Assembly (NCBI GenBank): GCA_903850915.1
Contig: CAINMV010000024.1
Span: forward strand, 23,577 to 87,576
Length of the DNA: 64,000 bases
DNA from: an uncultured Bacteroidota bacterium
GTDB lineage: Bacteria > Bacteroidota > Bacteroidia > UKL13-3
Direction: 5' to 3'
Numbering within the stretch: the first letter of the stretch is position 1; every line of letters starts with the position of its first letter. This document shows, piece after piece, positions 17,899-27,413 of the stretch. Under the pieces are notes generated by a model. It had not been told where the DNA came from, ran no database searches, and saw nothing but the letters and a program-made list of their open reading frames with translations. The position numbers were made by a program, and so were the translations under genes.

Positions 17899-18882
17899 AT
17901 GACAACGAACATTAAAAGAATAGGTGTAATGACCTCAGGAGGTGATGCACCCGGAATGAATGCCTGTATCAGAGCTGTAGTAAGAACGGCCGCCTTCCAT
18001 CAAATTGAATGCTATGGAATAATGCGCGGATACCAAGGCATGATTGAGAATGAAATTATAAAGCTAGAGTCGAAGGATGTTGCAAATATTATTCAACGAG
18101 GAGGCACAATTTTAAAAACGAGCAGGAGTGAAATGTTCATGACAAAAGAAGGACGACAGATTGCAGCCGACAACCTAAAGAATTTCGGTATAGATGGTCT
18201 AGTTGTTATTGGCGGAGATGGGTCATTTCGAGGGGCTCAAGTTTTTTATGACGAACATAAAATACCTGGAATCGGAATTCCTGGAACAATAGACAAAGAC
18301 TTGGCTGGAACCGATTTCACCATCGGTTACGATACTGCTATTAATACCGTAGTACAAGCAATCGACAAAATAAGAGACACCGCCGATTCACATAACCGCA
18401 TGTTTTTTGTGGAGGTAATGGGACGAGACGCAGGATTTATTGCACTCTCAAGTGGCATCAGTGTTGGCGCTGAAGCAGTGCTTATTCCAGAAACAAAAAC
18501 CTATATCGATGAATTAATTGCCAATATAGAAAGTGGCTACAAAAGAAAAAAACTTTGCCACATTATAGTGGTGGCCGAAGGCGATGAAGAAGGAGGTGCC
18601 GTTCAGATAGCAGAAAAGGTAAAAGCAAAGTTCAATCATATCGAAACACGTGTTTCTGTATTAGGCCATATGCAACGTGGCGGTTCACCTTCATGCAACG
18701 ATCGCCTACTAGCAAGTAGATTAGGCCATGCCGCAGTTGATGCACTTATCGATGGCAAATTAAACTATATGGTTGGCATAATAAACGATAAAATTGCATT
18801 TACCCCACTTGCAAAGGCGAACAAACAACAGCCACAAATAAACGAGGAGCTGCTGCGACTTGTTGAGGTTTTATCAGCCTAA
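17899..18882 (+). CDS. pfkA: ATP-dependent 6-phosphofructokinase
   Basis: Phosphorylates fructose 6-phosphate in glycolysis. The 327-residue protein has MTSGGDAPGMNACIR at the N-terminus, GGDGSFRGA (105-113), PGTIDKDLAGTD (128-139), and VEVMGRDAGFIAL. GGDGS rather than GGDDS and PGT rather than PKT indicate ATP, not pyrophosphate, as phosphoryl donor. The normally conserved TIDND reads TIDKD, leaving both aspartates but replacing the intervening Asn by Lys. Length is normal for the short bacterial ATP-PFK. The gene is preceded by about 130 nt without a clear box match. Confidence 0.94.
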   Translation: MTTNIKRIGVMTSGGDAPGMNACIRAVVRTAAFHQIECYGIMRGYQGMIENEIIKLESKDVANIIQRGGTILKTSRSEMFMTKEGRQIAADNLKNFGIDGLVVIGGDGSFRGAQVFYDEHKIPGIGIPGTIDKDLAGTDFTIGYDTAINTVVQAIDKIRDTADSHNRMFFVEVMGRDAGFIALSSGISVGAEAVLIPETKTYIDELIANIESGYKRKKLCHIIVVAEGDEEGGAVQIAEKVKAKFNHIETRVSVLGHMQRGGSPSCNDRLLASRLGHAAVDALIDGKLNYMVGIINDKIAFTPLAKANKQQPQINEELLRLVEVLSA

Positions 18883-18910
18883 CGAGTTGTTATTAAACGG
18901 GTTTTTTTCT

Positions 18911-19525
18911 ATGAGAAATACTTTATCTTTTTCAATTCTCTTCATGTTTGTGGCTACTTCAAATGCACAAAATAAAGATATCTCAATTTTACGCAGTATA
19001 AATAAAAGGCAAACTCCTTTTAAAACAACATTATACAAATATAGTAGTAATAGCGCATACTCAATTCCATTTGTTTATCCCTCCCTCTTTTTGTTAATAG
19101 GAAAAACAAACAAAAGTCCTGGCATGGTAAAGGAATCGTTTTTCTCCGCAACATCATTGGGTGCTGTTTGTGCTTTAAGCTACACCCTAAAACAAACTAT
19201 CCGTCGCCCTCGCCCTTATGTCACCTATCCGGATTTAATTATCGATAAGCCAGCAAAAACATTTTCCTTTCCTTCAGGACATACTGCGGTAGCCTTTTGC
19301 ACCGCTACTAGCATTTCACTTTATTATAATAAATGGTATGTTACCGCACCCGCTTTTTTATGGGCCGGACTGGTGTCGACTTCACGAATGTATTTAGGAA
19401 AACACTATCCTACAGATGTAATTGGTGGGATTTTATTAGGAACTGCAATTCCTTTACTCTTCCATTATTGTATGCCTGTAAATAATGCCTTAGACCGAAC
19501 AGGAAAACTTCTGTTCAAATACTAA
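18911..19525 (+). CDS. PAP2-family phosphatase, secreted or membrane-associated
   Basis: The 204-residue protein begins at ATG 18911 with a signal peptide (1-20, ending TSNAQ); an upstream ATG at 18860 lies within pfkA and is rejected because it would bury the signal peptide. All three PAP2 motifs are present: K-x6-RP (KQTIRRPRP, 94-102), PSGH (121-124), and SR-x5-H-x3-D (SRMYLGKHYPTD, 158-169). The family removes phosphate from lipid phosphates such as phosphatidate or undecaprenyl pyrophosphate at the membrane; the substrate here is not known. It starts 28 nt after the pfkA stop. Confidence 0.88.
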   Translation: MRNTLSFSILFMFVATSNAQNKDISILRSINKRQTPFKTTLYKYSSNSAYSIPFVYPSLFLLIGKTNKSPGMVKESFFSATSLGAVCALSYTLKQTIRRPRPYVTYPDLIIDKPAKTFSFPSGHTAVAFCTATSISLYYNKWYVTAPAFLWAGLVSTSRMYLGKHYPTDVIGGILLGTAIPLLFHYCMPVNNALDRTGKLLFKY

Positions 19526-19734
19526 ATAAATAGATTTAGCTTAGACAAGGTATTTGTAAGTCAGTTATTTCGTATTAATTCTTTTTCTATTCACTAACAT
19601 CTACTTTTTTTAAAAGCTCCTAGTGTCGTGCTAATGTATAACCCTTTTTAGAGATTCTTATATAAACCTAAAACTCAACAACAGATATTTAGAAGATTCT
19701 TTCACAAATTCAATCTCAATTTTGCACTAAATAA

Positions 19735-19767
19735 AAAAGCCTGCCAATTAAATATTGACAGGCTTTT
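19735..19767 (-). terminator. Intrinsic terminator of the PKD-repeat gene, partly bidirectional
   Basis: AGCCTGCCAA (19738-19747) faces TTGACAGGCT (19755-19764), extended by flanking A and T runs. Read on the minus strand the single mismatch becomes a G-U pair and the stem is followed by six T, so it terminates the 19784-23197 gene; it could also act weakly on plus-strand transcripts. Confidence 0.75.
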
Positions 19768-19783
19768 AAATAAATATTAAAGT

Positions 19784-22700
19784 TTAATTCTTCATGAAAC
19801 GAACACTCTGTGTTCCATTTTCGTTAACTACATTTACGAAATAAACGCCAGCCGCTAATCTCGAAACATCCGCTTTGCAGAAGGAAATTACATTGTCGAA
19901 TTGCATCAGCAGAGCGCCCGTCATGTCAGTTATTTTAACCGTTGAAGTAGTTGCTGGTAGAATAACATTTAAAATGCTATTGGTAGGATTTGGGTATGCT
20001 GTAATTCCAGCCTGAACATTCATTTGCAGTCCTTTTGAAGGAGTAAGATCGGTGTTTTGTGCTGTTTTCGCTACATCTCCAATATTGCCATCCGATAATG
20101 GAACCTCGAAATGGTTACCACCACCAAACCATCCACAATTTACAAGTACATTTTTACAAACAGTTGTTGAACAATGTTTCACACTATCGAAAACAGTTAA
20201 ACAAACTTGGAAGGTGCGTTTACTGAAGAACGTATGATACGGGCTCTTCGCCGATGAGAAACTTGAGTCACCAAAAGACCACCAATACGATGTTCCACCT
20301 ACTGTTGTATTGACAAATCGGAAGGTATTGCAGAAATTATAGGAGTAGAAATTAGCTACCGGACAACATACAGTAGGTATTACAATTGTTTTGCAGTAAT
20401 AATTGTAACATGTTGAATCGTTACATTTTACTACTTTCAGGCATATGGTATAAGTTCCAGCAGCAGTATAAGTGTGGCTACCTGGATTCTTCGTGGTTGT
20501 ATAGCTGTTGTCTCCCCAGAACCAAGTATAATTCATGCAACTATCCCCATAGCTATAGTTCACCACTTCTACCTTCTTGTTTGGACAATTCACCGTAGCG
20601 CCAAAGTTGGCATGAGAGTTACAACAATTTACAGGTATAACAATTGATTTACATATATAATTAACACATGTTGTATCACTACATTTTTTTACGATAAGAC
20701 AAACCGTATAAGTGCCTGCTTGGGTATACGTATGTGATGATGGATTCTTATCATTACTATATGTTCCGTCACCCCATGCCCATTTAGAAATAAAGCAGCT
20801 ATCACCAGTAGATGTATTTAACACTTCAAGTTTTTTATTGGCACAATTAACACCGTAGGTATAATTAGCTAACATACTGCATGTCGTACAGCTTACCGTT
20901 ACTGTTTTGCAAATGGTGGTATCACGACAAACAACGGTGGCTCCTCCACTTGTACTATATCGTTTTACAGTTAAGCAAACATTGAAGGTGCCATTATGAT
21001 AGAATGTGTGCGTAAGATTGCGAGATGTAGTGGTTGCAGAAGTGCTATCACCAAAGCTCCAGATATAACCATAGTATCCTGTTGTATCTGCTATAGAAGT
21101 GTTAAAGGAAACTGTTCTTGATGGGCAAGAAACATTATAAGACCAACCTGCTAATAATGAACAAGGCGTATTGCAATTAATAGCGATAGATTTACATATC
21201 ACAGTATCACGACAAACGATATTGCTATTGCTTGCAAAACGTTTAATAGTTAAACACACGGTATAATTGCCATTGGATGTATATGTATGTAGTGGGTCTT
21301 TGGTATATGCTGTGGTATTGTCTCCAAAAGTCCATAAATATGTATAATATGCACTTGTATCAGCCACAAAACTAGAGAAATTTACGGCTCTCGAAGGGCA
21401 AGAAACACTATACGACCATCCACCATAAAGTGAACATGTAGAATTGCAATTCACAGAAACCGTTTTACAAATATTAGTGTCCTTACAAACTGTAGTTGTA
21501 CCAGGCACATACCGTTTGATTTTTAAGCATACAGTATACGTTCCATTATTTACAAATGTATGTGTTGCATTTTTTGTGGTCGCCGAAGAGCTATCACCGA
21601 AGTTCCAGATATATGCATATATTCCATTTGTATCGCCAACATAAGATAGAAATGATACCGTTTTTGATGGGCATGATAGGCTGTAAGTCCAATTTCCATA
21701 TAATGAACAGCTAGTGCTCGACGTGCAATTAACAACAACCTGCTTGCATATTGTGGTATCATGACAAGGAGTTGAAGTATTCGAAGATGTGTATCTTTTG
21801 ATGGATAAGCATACATTGTACGTTCCATTGTTAGCATAGGTATGGGTTGCTGATTTGGTTGTTCCCGCAACAGAGTTATCTCCATAATTCCAAGTGTATG
21901 AATAGATGCCCGTGGTGTCACCTACATAACCTTGAAAAGAAACAACTTTAGTAGGACAAGCAACGCTGTAACTCCAGCCACCATAAAGTGGGCAAGTGTT
22001 GGTGCAGCTAGTAACTGTAATCGTTTTGCATATTGTGGTATCCTTACAAACCACACCATTAAAGTATTTTTTGACATTAAAGCAAGCAGTATATGTTCCA
22101 TTGTTGGCATACACATGACTTGTAACTCTATGATTTAAAGTATCATAGGTTTGATCTCCAAAAGCCCAAGTATAGCGAATTCCGCCTGTGGTATCTGAAC
22201 AATATCCTGAAAAAGTTACAGTGCGTGTGGTACAATTATATCCCCAACCCCAACTTACTGTTCCAAAATTACAACCAGTGGCGCAATTTATTGTTACTGA
22301 TTTGCATTTGATAGTATAACAATTCGTGTCATTGCAACTTAACGCTTTAACGCATACAGTATACGTTCCATTTCCTGCAAACAAATGGCCTATTGGCGTG
22401 GTTTTACTTGTTTGCAACGTTGATGTTCCATCACCCCAATACCAACGATAATATGCACATGCGGCGTTGGTCATATTGTTACTATCGATAATTGAGAAAG
22501 AAACTTCTTTGCAATTGGCTGTGGATGCGGTGAAACTGAAGTCCACATCTTTTAAAGGAGTTGATACTGTAACTGTTTTACAAATGGTAGTGTCTTTACA
22601 TACAACACCATTATTATACTTTTTAATATTTAGGCAAGCTGTATATTGGTTAACTGCACCATAAGAATGGTAAGTTACTTGATGATTCAATGTATCATAC

Positions 22701-23197
22701 GTCGCATCTCCAAAACCCCATGTATATTTATAAGTACCTAATGAATCAGAGTTAAATGCTTTGAAGTAAAGGTTTTTATTTGTACAATTTTTAGTCCATT
22801 CCCAACCAAGACTGCCCCAACTACATGAAGTGCCAGAAGTACAATTCACAGTGATTGTTTGACACATAGTATCAGCACAGATTCCTGCGGAAGTTTGCTT
22901 GAACATAACTAAACAGACAGTATATGTACCGTTTGCGGAGAAAAGATATGACGAATTCTTTGTAGTTGAAAAGATGGAAGTACCGAGCACCCACAAATAA
23001 GAAACACCACTATCGTTACTATTGGTAACGTAAGAGGTGTTACTGAAAATATACTCCTTGCAATTGGAAGTACTCGCAGTAGCTGTAAAGCCTGCGTGAA
23101 AATTACAAGTGGCTTTTGCCTGACCTGATAATAATAGCAAACTTGCTAAGAAAAAACTAAACAAGATGCTTTTGATACGTGAAGAGATTGGTTTCAT
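19784..23197 (-). CDS. Giant cysteine-rich PKD-repeat protein with T9SS type A sorting domain
   Basis: The 1137-residue surface protein has a signal peptide (about 1-29, ending SGQAKA) and about eleven PKD-like repeats of 85-95 residues. Most carry W-x-FGD or W-x-WGD, a HTY...NGTYTVCL phrase and a closing VCKDTTICKxxxVxC phrase. The cysteines recur at fixed points, suggesting one or two disulfides per repeat, which is not a general PKD feature. A C-terminal domain starting AYPNPTNSILNV and ending VRFMKN is a type A sorting signal. No enzymatic domain is seen; adhesion or a surface filament is plausible but inferred. Long spurious reading frames on other frames arise from the repeats. Confidence 0.88.
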   Translation of the reverse strand: MKPISSRIKSILFSFFLASLLLLSGQAKATCNFHAGFTATASTSNCKEYIFSNTSYVTNSNDSGVSYLWVLGTSIFSTTKNSSYLFSANGTYTVCLVMFKQTSAGICADTMCQTITVNCTSGTSCSWGSLGWEWTKNCTNKNLYFKAFNSDSLGTYKYTWGFGDATYDTLNHQVTYHSYGAVNQYTACLNIKKYNNGVVCKDTTICKTVTVSTPLKDVDFSFTASTANCKEVSFSIIDSNNMTNAACAYYRWYWGDGTSTLQTSKTTPIGHLFAGNGTYTVCVKALSCNDTNCYTIKCKSVTINCATGCNFGTVSWGWGYNCTTRTVTFSGYCSDTTGGIRYTWAFGDQTYDTLNHRVTSHVYANNGTYTACFNVKKYFNGVVCKDTTICKTITVTSCTNTCPLYGGWSYSVACPTKVVSFQGYVGDTTGIYSYTWNYGDNSVAGTTKSATHTYANNGTYNVCLSIKRYTSSNTSTPCHDTTICKQVVVNCTSSTSCSLYGNWTYSLSCPSKTVSFLSYVGDTNGIYAYIWNFGDSSSATTKNATHTFVNNGTYTVCLKIKRYVPGTTTVCKDTNICKTVSVNCNSTCSLYGGWSYSVSCPSRAVNFSSFVADTSAYYTYLWTFGDNTTAYTKDPLHTYTSNGNYTVCLTIKRFASNSNIVCRDTVICKSIAINCNTPCSLLAGWSYNVSCPSRTVSFNTSIADTTGYYGYIWSFGDSTSATTTSRNLTHTFYHNGTFNVCLTVKRYSTSGGATVVCRDTTICKTVTVSCTTCSMLANYTYGVNCANKKLEVLNTSTGDSCFISKWAWGDGTYSNDKNPSSHTYTQAGTYTVCLIVKKCSDTTCVNYICKSIVIPVNCCNSHANFGATVNCPNKKVEVVNYSYGDSCMNYTWFWGDNSYTTTKNPGSHTYTAAGTYTICLKVVKCNDSTCYNYYCKTIVIPTVCCPVANFYSYNFCNTFRFVNTTVGGTSYWWSFGDSSFSSAKSPYHTFFSKRTFQVCLTVFDSVKHCSTTVCKNVLVNCGWFGGGNHFEVPLSDGNIGDVAKTAQNTDLTPSKGLQMNVQAGITAYPNPTNSILNVILPATTSTVKITDMTGALLMQFDNVISFCKADVSRLAAGVYFVNVVNENGTQSVRFMKN

Positions 23198-23253
23198 ATG
23201 ATGGTGGGATTTATTGTTCTACTTTTATAGACGAAGAATGCGTGAATCGTTGC

Positions 23254-25770
23254 TTATTGAATAATTACTTTTTGGGAAGTAAAATTACCTTTTTCTTTGA
23301 TTATCAAGAAATAAATACCAGAGGCTAACGTCTTGATATCTAAAGTATTAGAATTCACCTCGCCTTTTAGCACACATAAACCCGCGCTATTTATGAGCTC
23401 AAAGGTTGCATTAGGCTCAAAATTCCGCAGTATAACTATTTCATTTTTTGCCGGATTGGAACAAATTGAAGCAAGGTACAATGTTGGTTTCAACAATTTA
23501 ATTCCTGAAATATCCGTGACTTTCGCATACGTATCGTTAGTCCTTATGGGATCATAATAATCGAAAACTACATGAGCTTTGTTTTTAATAATTGTACCTA
23601 CAGTTAAATTAGTATTAAATTTTACACTAAAGCCAATATGTCCTCGGCTTGCAACTGCGTCATTGTTTTCGAAAGGGGGTAAATTAATATTGGTGAATGT
23701 CCAAACAATAACCCCTTTGCCAAGAGCAGATGGGCAGCTATAAATTTGAGTAGTGTAAGGATGTGATGCTCCCGTTTCTTGAATGTATTGAATAGAAGAA
23801 TTAACATCGATAGTATCGATTACAATTACATTATGAATTGTATCTGTAGTTGATGTATTTTCAAAATGAATGATGTAGTTTATTTGATTTTTTTCAGCTG
23901 TAACTAAGCTAAAAGAATCATTTACACCGGGCATCGGATACAAATCTTTCATAACCGCAGTAGCAGTATTTTGAGTTATTTGTTGAATTAATGTATCCGC
24001 GTTGTCAGAATTATCTAAGTCGGATAGAAATGATGAAGAGGCAATAAAATTGAGTCTTTCGAGTAAATTAAAAGAGTCTGACTTTGCCTTAACCGAAAAT
24101 GTAATATTGCGTTGCTCCCCAATTTTTAGGCTTGAAAAACTCCATGTAATTTTATTTCCATTTATTGCCGATGGAGCAGGTTCTGAATTGAATCCAGAAA
24201 GCTTTCTACTTAACACCAACTCTACCCCAGCAAGTGTATTAATATCTTTAGTTCCATTATTAGTATATGTTAATGTATATCCTTCGTTAATTTCCCGTCG
24301 AGAAGAGAAACCACCATTAGGTGCAATACTAACAGTTATATCAGCACCATTAGATAATTCTTTCATGCAAAAATCAAGTGAGTCATGAATTGAATTAACA
24401 AGTGCCGGAATACTAAATGCGCTTGAAGAACATGTGTTGTCGATACCCCAATTTTTAAATTTCTCAAGAGTGACCGTGGCATTTATGCTTGAATTCGCAC
24501 CCACGATAACTGAGTAAAAGCCATTAGAATCAGTAAGCACATCCCGATTCTCATTTCCGGAAATGTGAATCATTTTTTTCGCAAATGGACGATCAAGATT
24601 AATATCGAATTTGCAATTATGATTTAAATCTTGAAATACCCTTCCACTCAATCGCATTTGTGAAAATACAATTTGAGCTACTCTATTAAAGCGCATATTC
24701 CCCATAAAATCATTCGTTGAAATAAGAAACAATCCACCTTTAAATCTAAACAATTCTAGGATATTAGCATTGGGTAGGTAAGCCGAAGACCAGTTCGAAG
24801 CGTAACGAACAGCTGTTGTTGCTACCCCTCCAACGAAAAAGGTGCCTGAAGCCCAAAGTTCATTATTATACTCTTGAATATCATTAATTTGCGTGTAATT
24901 TAAACCAGCCGTTAGATTCTGAAATCCACTTGCAGTGCGATAATAGATTCTCTCATCACCGCCCAAAATAGCGATATTGCCTTGAAACGAAGTTACCTTA
25001 TAAACGCCATTGCTATTATTGGTAAAATATGCCGCTTTCCAAGCAAGAACACTGTCGTATACAACTGCCAAATTAGGTGCGTTAAAACCGCCAGCCTTAG
25101 TAAAATACCCCCCGATATAAAGTGAGTCATTTATCACTGCCATGGAATTAATAACACCATTTGTACCTGTATTTACGAGACCTCCAAGGCCACATTTAGT
25201 AAAATTGAAGCCATTATAAGCAACAATATTTTGGGCGGTATCGTTATTAACCACTGCCAAGAAATACCCTGCAATTATCAATTGATTTTTATAAACCACT
25301 AAACTATTTATTACGCCATTTCCTCCGAGGAAGGCTAATGCCCCACCTCCGAGATTACTTATTACCGCTTCCCATTTATTTAAAATAGTATTAAATCGAA
25401 CTAGTGTTTTTGTTGAGTTAATTGTTGGTGACTTCACTGTGAAGTTTCCTGCGATATAGACTTGGCCTTTATAAACAGCAATATTCCGAACCACATTACT
25501 ACTATCTGAAAAGGTAATCGCGGGAAGCTGTTGCCAATAGAAACCATTCCATTTATTGATTGTAACCGATTGCCCCTTTCCGAAACCATTGGAATGCCGC
25601 GTAGCGATAAATATAAAATTGTCATCCGTTGAGGTTGCAATCACTTCATCGGTGAACCCTTGATATAAGGGAAGGCCTTGCGACAAAGGTTTCAGTAGTT
25701 GAGCTTTAGCATTAGCAGCCAAGAAAACCAAGATTGAAAAAAGTATTTTTTTAACCATTCGGGAGTACAT
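23254..25770 (-). CDS. Large secreted protein with propeller-like region, DUF11/DUF7619-like domain and T9SS type A signal
   Basis: The 838-residue product has a signal peptide ending NAKAQ. The first half (about 30-370) has repeated phrases such as VYKGQVYIAGNFT, VYKNQLIIAGYFLA and VINDSLYIGGYFTKAG, typical of Bacteroidota beta-propeller proteins. Next comes a short SdrD-like segment (FQDLNHNCKFDINLDRPF) and a repeat-type Ig region resembling DUF11/DUF7619, with ENTSTTDTIHNVIVIDTID and KAHVVFDYYDPIRTND. A type A sorting domain ends the protein (SNPAKNEIVILRN ... ASGIYFLIIKEKG). It starts 8 nt after the membrane regulator gene, so it belongs to the sigma-factor operon. ATG at 25758 is an equally likely start. 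Confidence 0.82.
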   Translation of the reverse strand: MYSRMVKKILFSILVFLAANAKAQLLKPLSQGLPLYQGFTDEVIATSTDDNFIFIATRHSNGFGKGQSVTINKWNGFYWQQLPAITFSDSSNVVRNIAVYKGQVYIAGNFTVKSPTINSTKTLVRFNTILNKWEAVISNLGGGALAFLGGNGVINSLVVYKNQLIIAGYFLAVVNNDTAQNIVAYNGFNFTKCGLGGLVNTGTNGVINSMAVINDSLYIGGYFTKAGGFNAPNLAVVYDSVLAWKAAYFTNNSNGVYKVTSFQGNIAILGGDERIYYRTASGFQNLTAGLNYTQINDIQEYNNELWASGTFFVGGVATTAVRYASNWSSAYLPNANILELFRFKGGLFLISTNDFMGNMRFNRVAQIVFSQMRLSGRVFQDLNHNCKFDINLDRPFAKKMIHISGNENRDVLTDSNGFYSVIVGANSSINATVTLEKFKNWGIDNTCSSSAFSIPALVNSIHDSLDFCMKELSNGADITVSIAPNGGFSSRREINEGYTLTYTNNGTKDINTLAGVELVLSRKLSGFNSEPAPSAINGNKITWSFSSLKIGEQRNITFSVKAKSDSFNLLERLNFIASSSFLSDLDNSDNADTLIQQITQNTATAVMKDLYPMPGVNDSFSLVTAEKNQINYIIHFENTSTTDTIHNVIVIDTIDVNSSIQYIQETGASHPYTTQIYSCPSALGKGVIVWTFTNINLPPFENNDAVASRGHIGFSVKFNTNLTVGTIIKNKAHVVFDYYDPIRTNDTYAKVTDISGIKLLKPTLYLASICSNPAKNEIVILRNFEPNATFELINSAGLCVLKGEVNSNTLDIKTLASGIYFLIIKEKGNFTSQKVIIQ

Positions 25771-25778
25771 TGAAACGT

Positions 25779-27413
25779 TTAAAATTTAAAACCAATTCCC
25801 CATCGCATGCCAAAAGCATAAGGCAACTCGTTGATGCCTGTTTTCTTCTTATACAAGGAGGTAATATTAGATCTAGAATACAACTGTGTGCCCAATTGCC
25901 ATTTGCTGTTAAGATTGTAATTAAGTTTCATTTCAACACTACCATTTAATGCAAATTTATTCAGGTCGTTTGCATGGTCTTTAATATTCACAAGAGCATC
26001 CGCGCCTACGCTAGGCATTAATCCTTCTGCTTTTAATAAATAGCTAATTGAAGCCGTTGCCCCAACCTCAAACTCAAATTTAGAAAAGAGTCCAACTTGA
26101 TAAGAAAAATGGAGCGGCAATTCAATGGCGGTAAAGTCATTGTGGTAATTTGAAGTTGAAGTAGTATCACGATAATTATATGGAAAATACCCAATTATTT
26201 GCCCCTGAGGATTATATAATGGAAGAGAATCGTGCAGGTGACTTACAAGTTTATATGTTCCTTGTTGGCCGAAATTATTTTGATGTAATCCAAAGCCAAG
26301 AAATATCTTTTTGTATTGGTAATGAAAATCGGCCCCTACATTAAATCGGGTGGTAATCTGATCAGCAGTGTTTCTTACTTCTAAATATTTTTCCCTATCC
26401 GCATTTAAAAACCTACCATTTTGTGACCCCGCAGCAAAAACCTGTAAAGTGAATCTTGGCTTGGGTTTGCGAATAGTTAAATGTTTTGTATTCTCGCTTT
26501 TGGATGGGTATGTCTCGGGGGTTTCAACATTTTCAAGCTGATGGGATAATTGTTGACCTTCCTTTTTAAATTCTTCAGTATTAGACTTCGCTATCACTTC
26601 TTTATCCAAATTATTGGAGCCTGAAATTTCACTTTTTGTCTGCGTAATTAGTTCGTTATTAACCTTGGCTTGCAACTCTTTTTTATGGGAATTACTAGGT
26701 TGGTATTGAATAGGGATATTACGCATTACAATAGAAGAATTCACATTCTTTGATTGCTGTTTCGCTGCTAGATTACCCATCAAAATATCGTAAGTTATTT
26801 TAGCATTTTCATCAAGTATTGAATTGTTAGATAACAACTCGCCGTCATTGTTTCCACCCTTGCTTAACTCATTCTTAATTTCGGCAACGTTTTTGTTTCT
26901 ACTCGATAGTTGCATTCCAGAGTACCAAGCTGGAATCAACAACACCAATAAAAGCCAGGCATATCGAATTCGTTTTCTTTTATTTTGAATTTGCAACACA
27001 CGATTCCGGATCAGAGCAAATTCTTTATCGTGCGCTACACCTTGATAATTTTGAAGCGCGTTTTTAAAATGCGCATCAATTTGTCGGTCACGATCAAGCT
27101 TGCTTTTTATTTCAGAGAATGGAATTGGAAGTGCGTATGAATTATAGTCTTGTAAAGCTTCTTTAAAGTAACTATCTACTGATGTTTTAGATGCGTCAAC
27201 TTTGGCTTTTATTGCATCGAAGATTGTATCATCGGCATTGCCTTCTAAACCGAATAAACTAGTTTTAAAAAAATCATCTACAGAAAGGTTGACTTTTGAA
27301 GTATCATCCATTTTATCTTTTATTGCATCAAACATTCCTTCGTTGGCTTGGCCTTCAAAATTCTGTAAGGGTGCTTTAAAATACTGGTCGATATGTATAT
27401 TCTTCTTCAACAC
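25779..27413 (-). CDS. Anti-sigma-like membrane regulator fused to an outer-membrane beta-barrel-like domain, with four N-terminal repeats
   Basis: The 544-residue product begins with four copies of a roughly 28-residue motif (about 8-35, 45-72, 79-106, 112-139) of the type D-x-x-F-K-x-x-L...A...F-x-x-I-k-x-k. A transmembrane helix follows (about 150-167, after a basic stretch KRKRIR), then a low-complexity region and a C-terminal domain (about 320-544) with strand patterns like the outer-membrane beta-barrel/PorT-like family. The start is GTG at 27413, abutting the sigma factor stop. The order sigma factor then membrane protein suggests an anti-sigma role, with the cytoplasmic repeats as candidate sigma-binding elements. 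That role is inference; the repeats are seen directly. Confidence 0.68.
   Translation of the reverse strand: MLKKNIHIDQYFKAPLQNFEGQANEGMFDAIKDKMDDTSKVNLSVDDFFKTSLFGLEGNADDTIFDAIKAKVDASKTSVDSYFKEALQDYNSYALPIPFSEIKSKLDRDRQIDAHFKNALQNYQGVAHDKEFALIRNRVLQIQNKRKRIRYAWLLLVLLIPAWYSGMQLSSRNKNVAEIKNELSKGGNNDGELLSNNSILDENAKITYDILMGNLAAKQQSKNVNSSIVMRNIPIQYQPSNSHKKELQAKVNNELITQTKSEISGSNNLDKEVIAKSNTEEFKKEGQQLSHQLENVETPETYPSKSENTKHLTIRKPKPRFTLQVFAAGSQNGRFLNADREKYLEVRNTADQITTRFNVGADFHYQYKKIFLGFGLHQNNFGQQGTYKLVSHLHDSLPLYNPQGQIIGYFPYNYRDTTSTSNYHNDFTAIELPLHFSYQVGLFSKFEFEVGATASISYLLKAEGLMPSVGADALVNIKDHANDLNKFALNGSVEMKLNYNLNSKWQLGTQLYSRSNITSLYKKKTGINELPYAFGMRWGIGFKF

Noticed and set aside
20386..22664. Several long open frames and repeated units within the PKD gene region that could suggest extra genes or a CRISPR-like array
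   Set aside because: They lie in other frames of the 1137-residue coding sequence, are cysteine/threonine-rich artefacts of its repeats, and the repeats are long, in frame and imperfect, without constant-length spacers.
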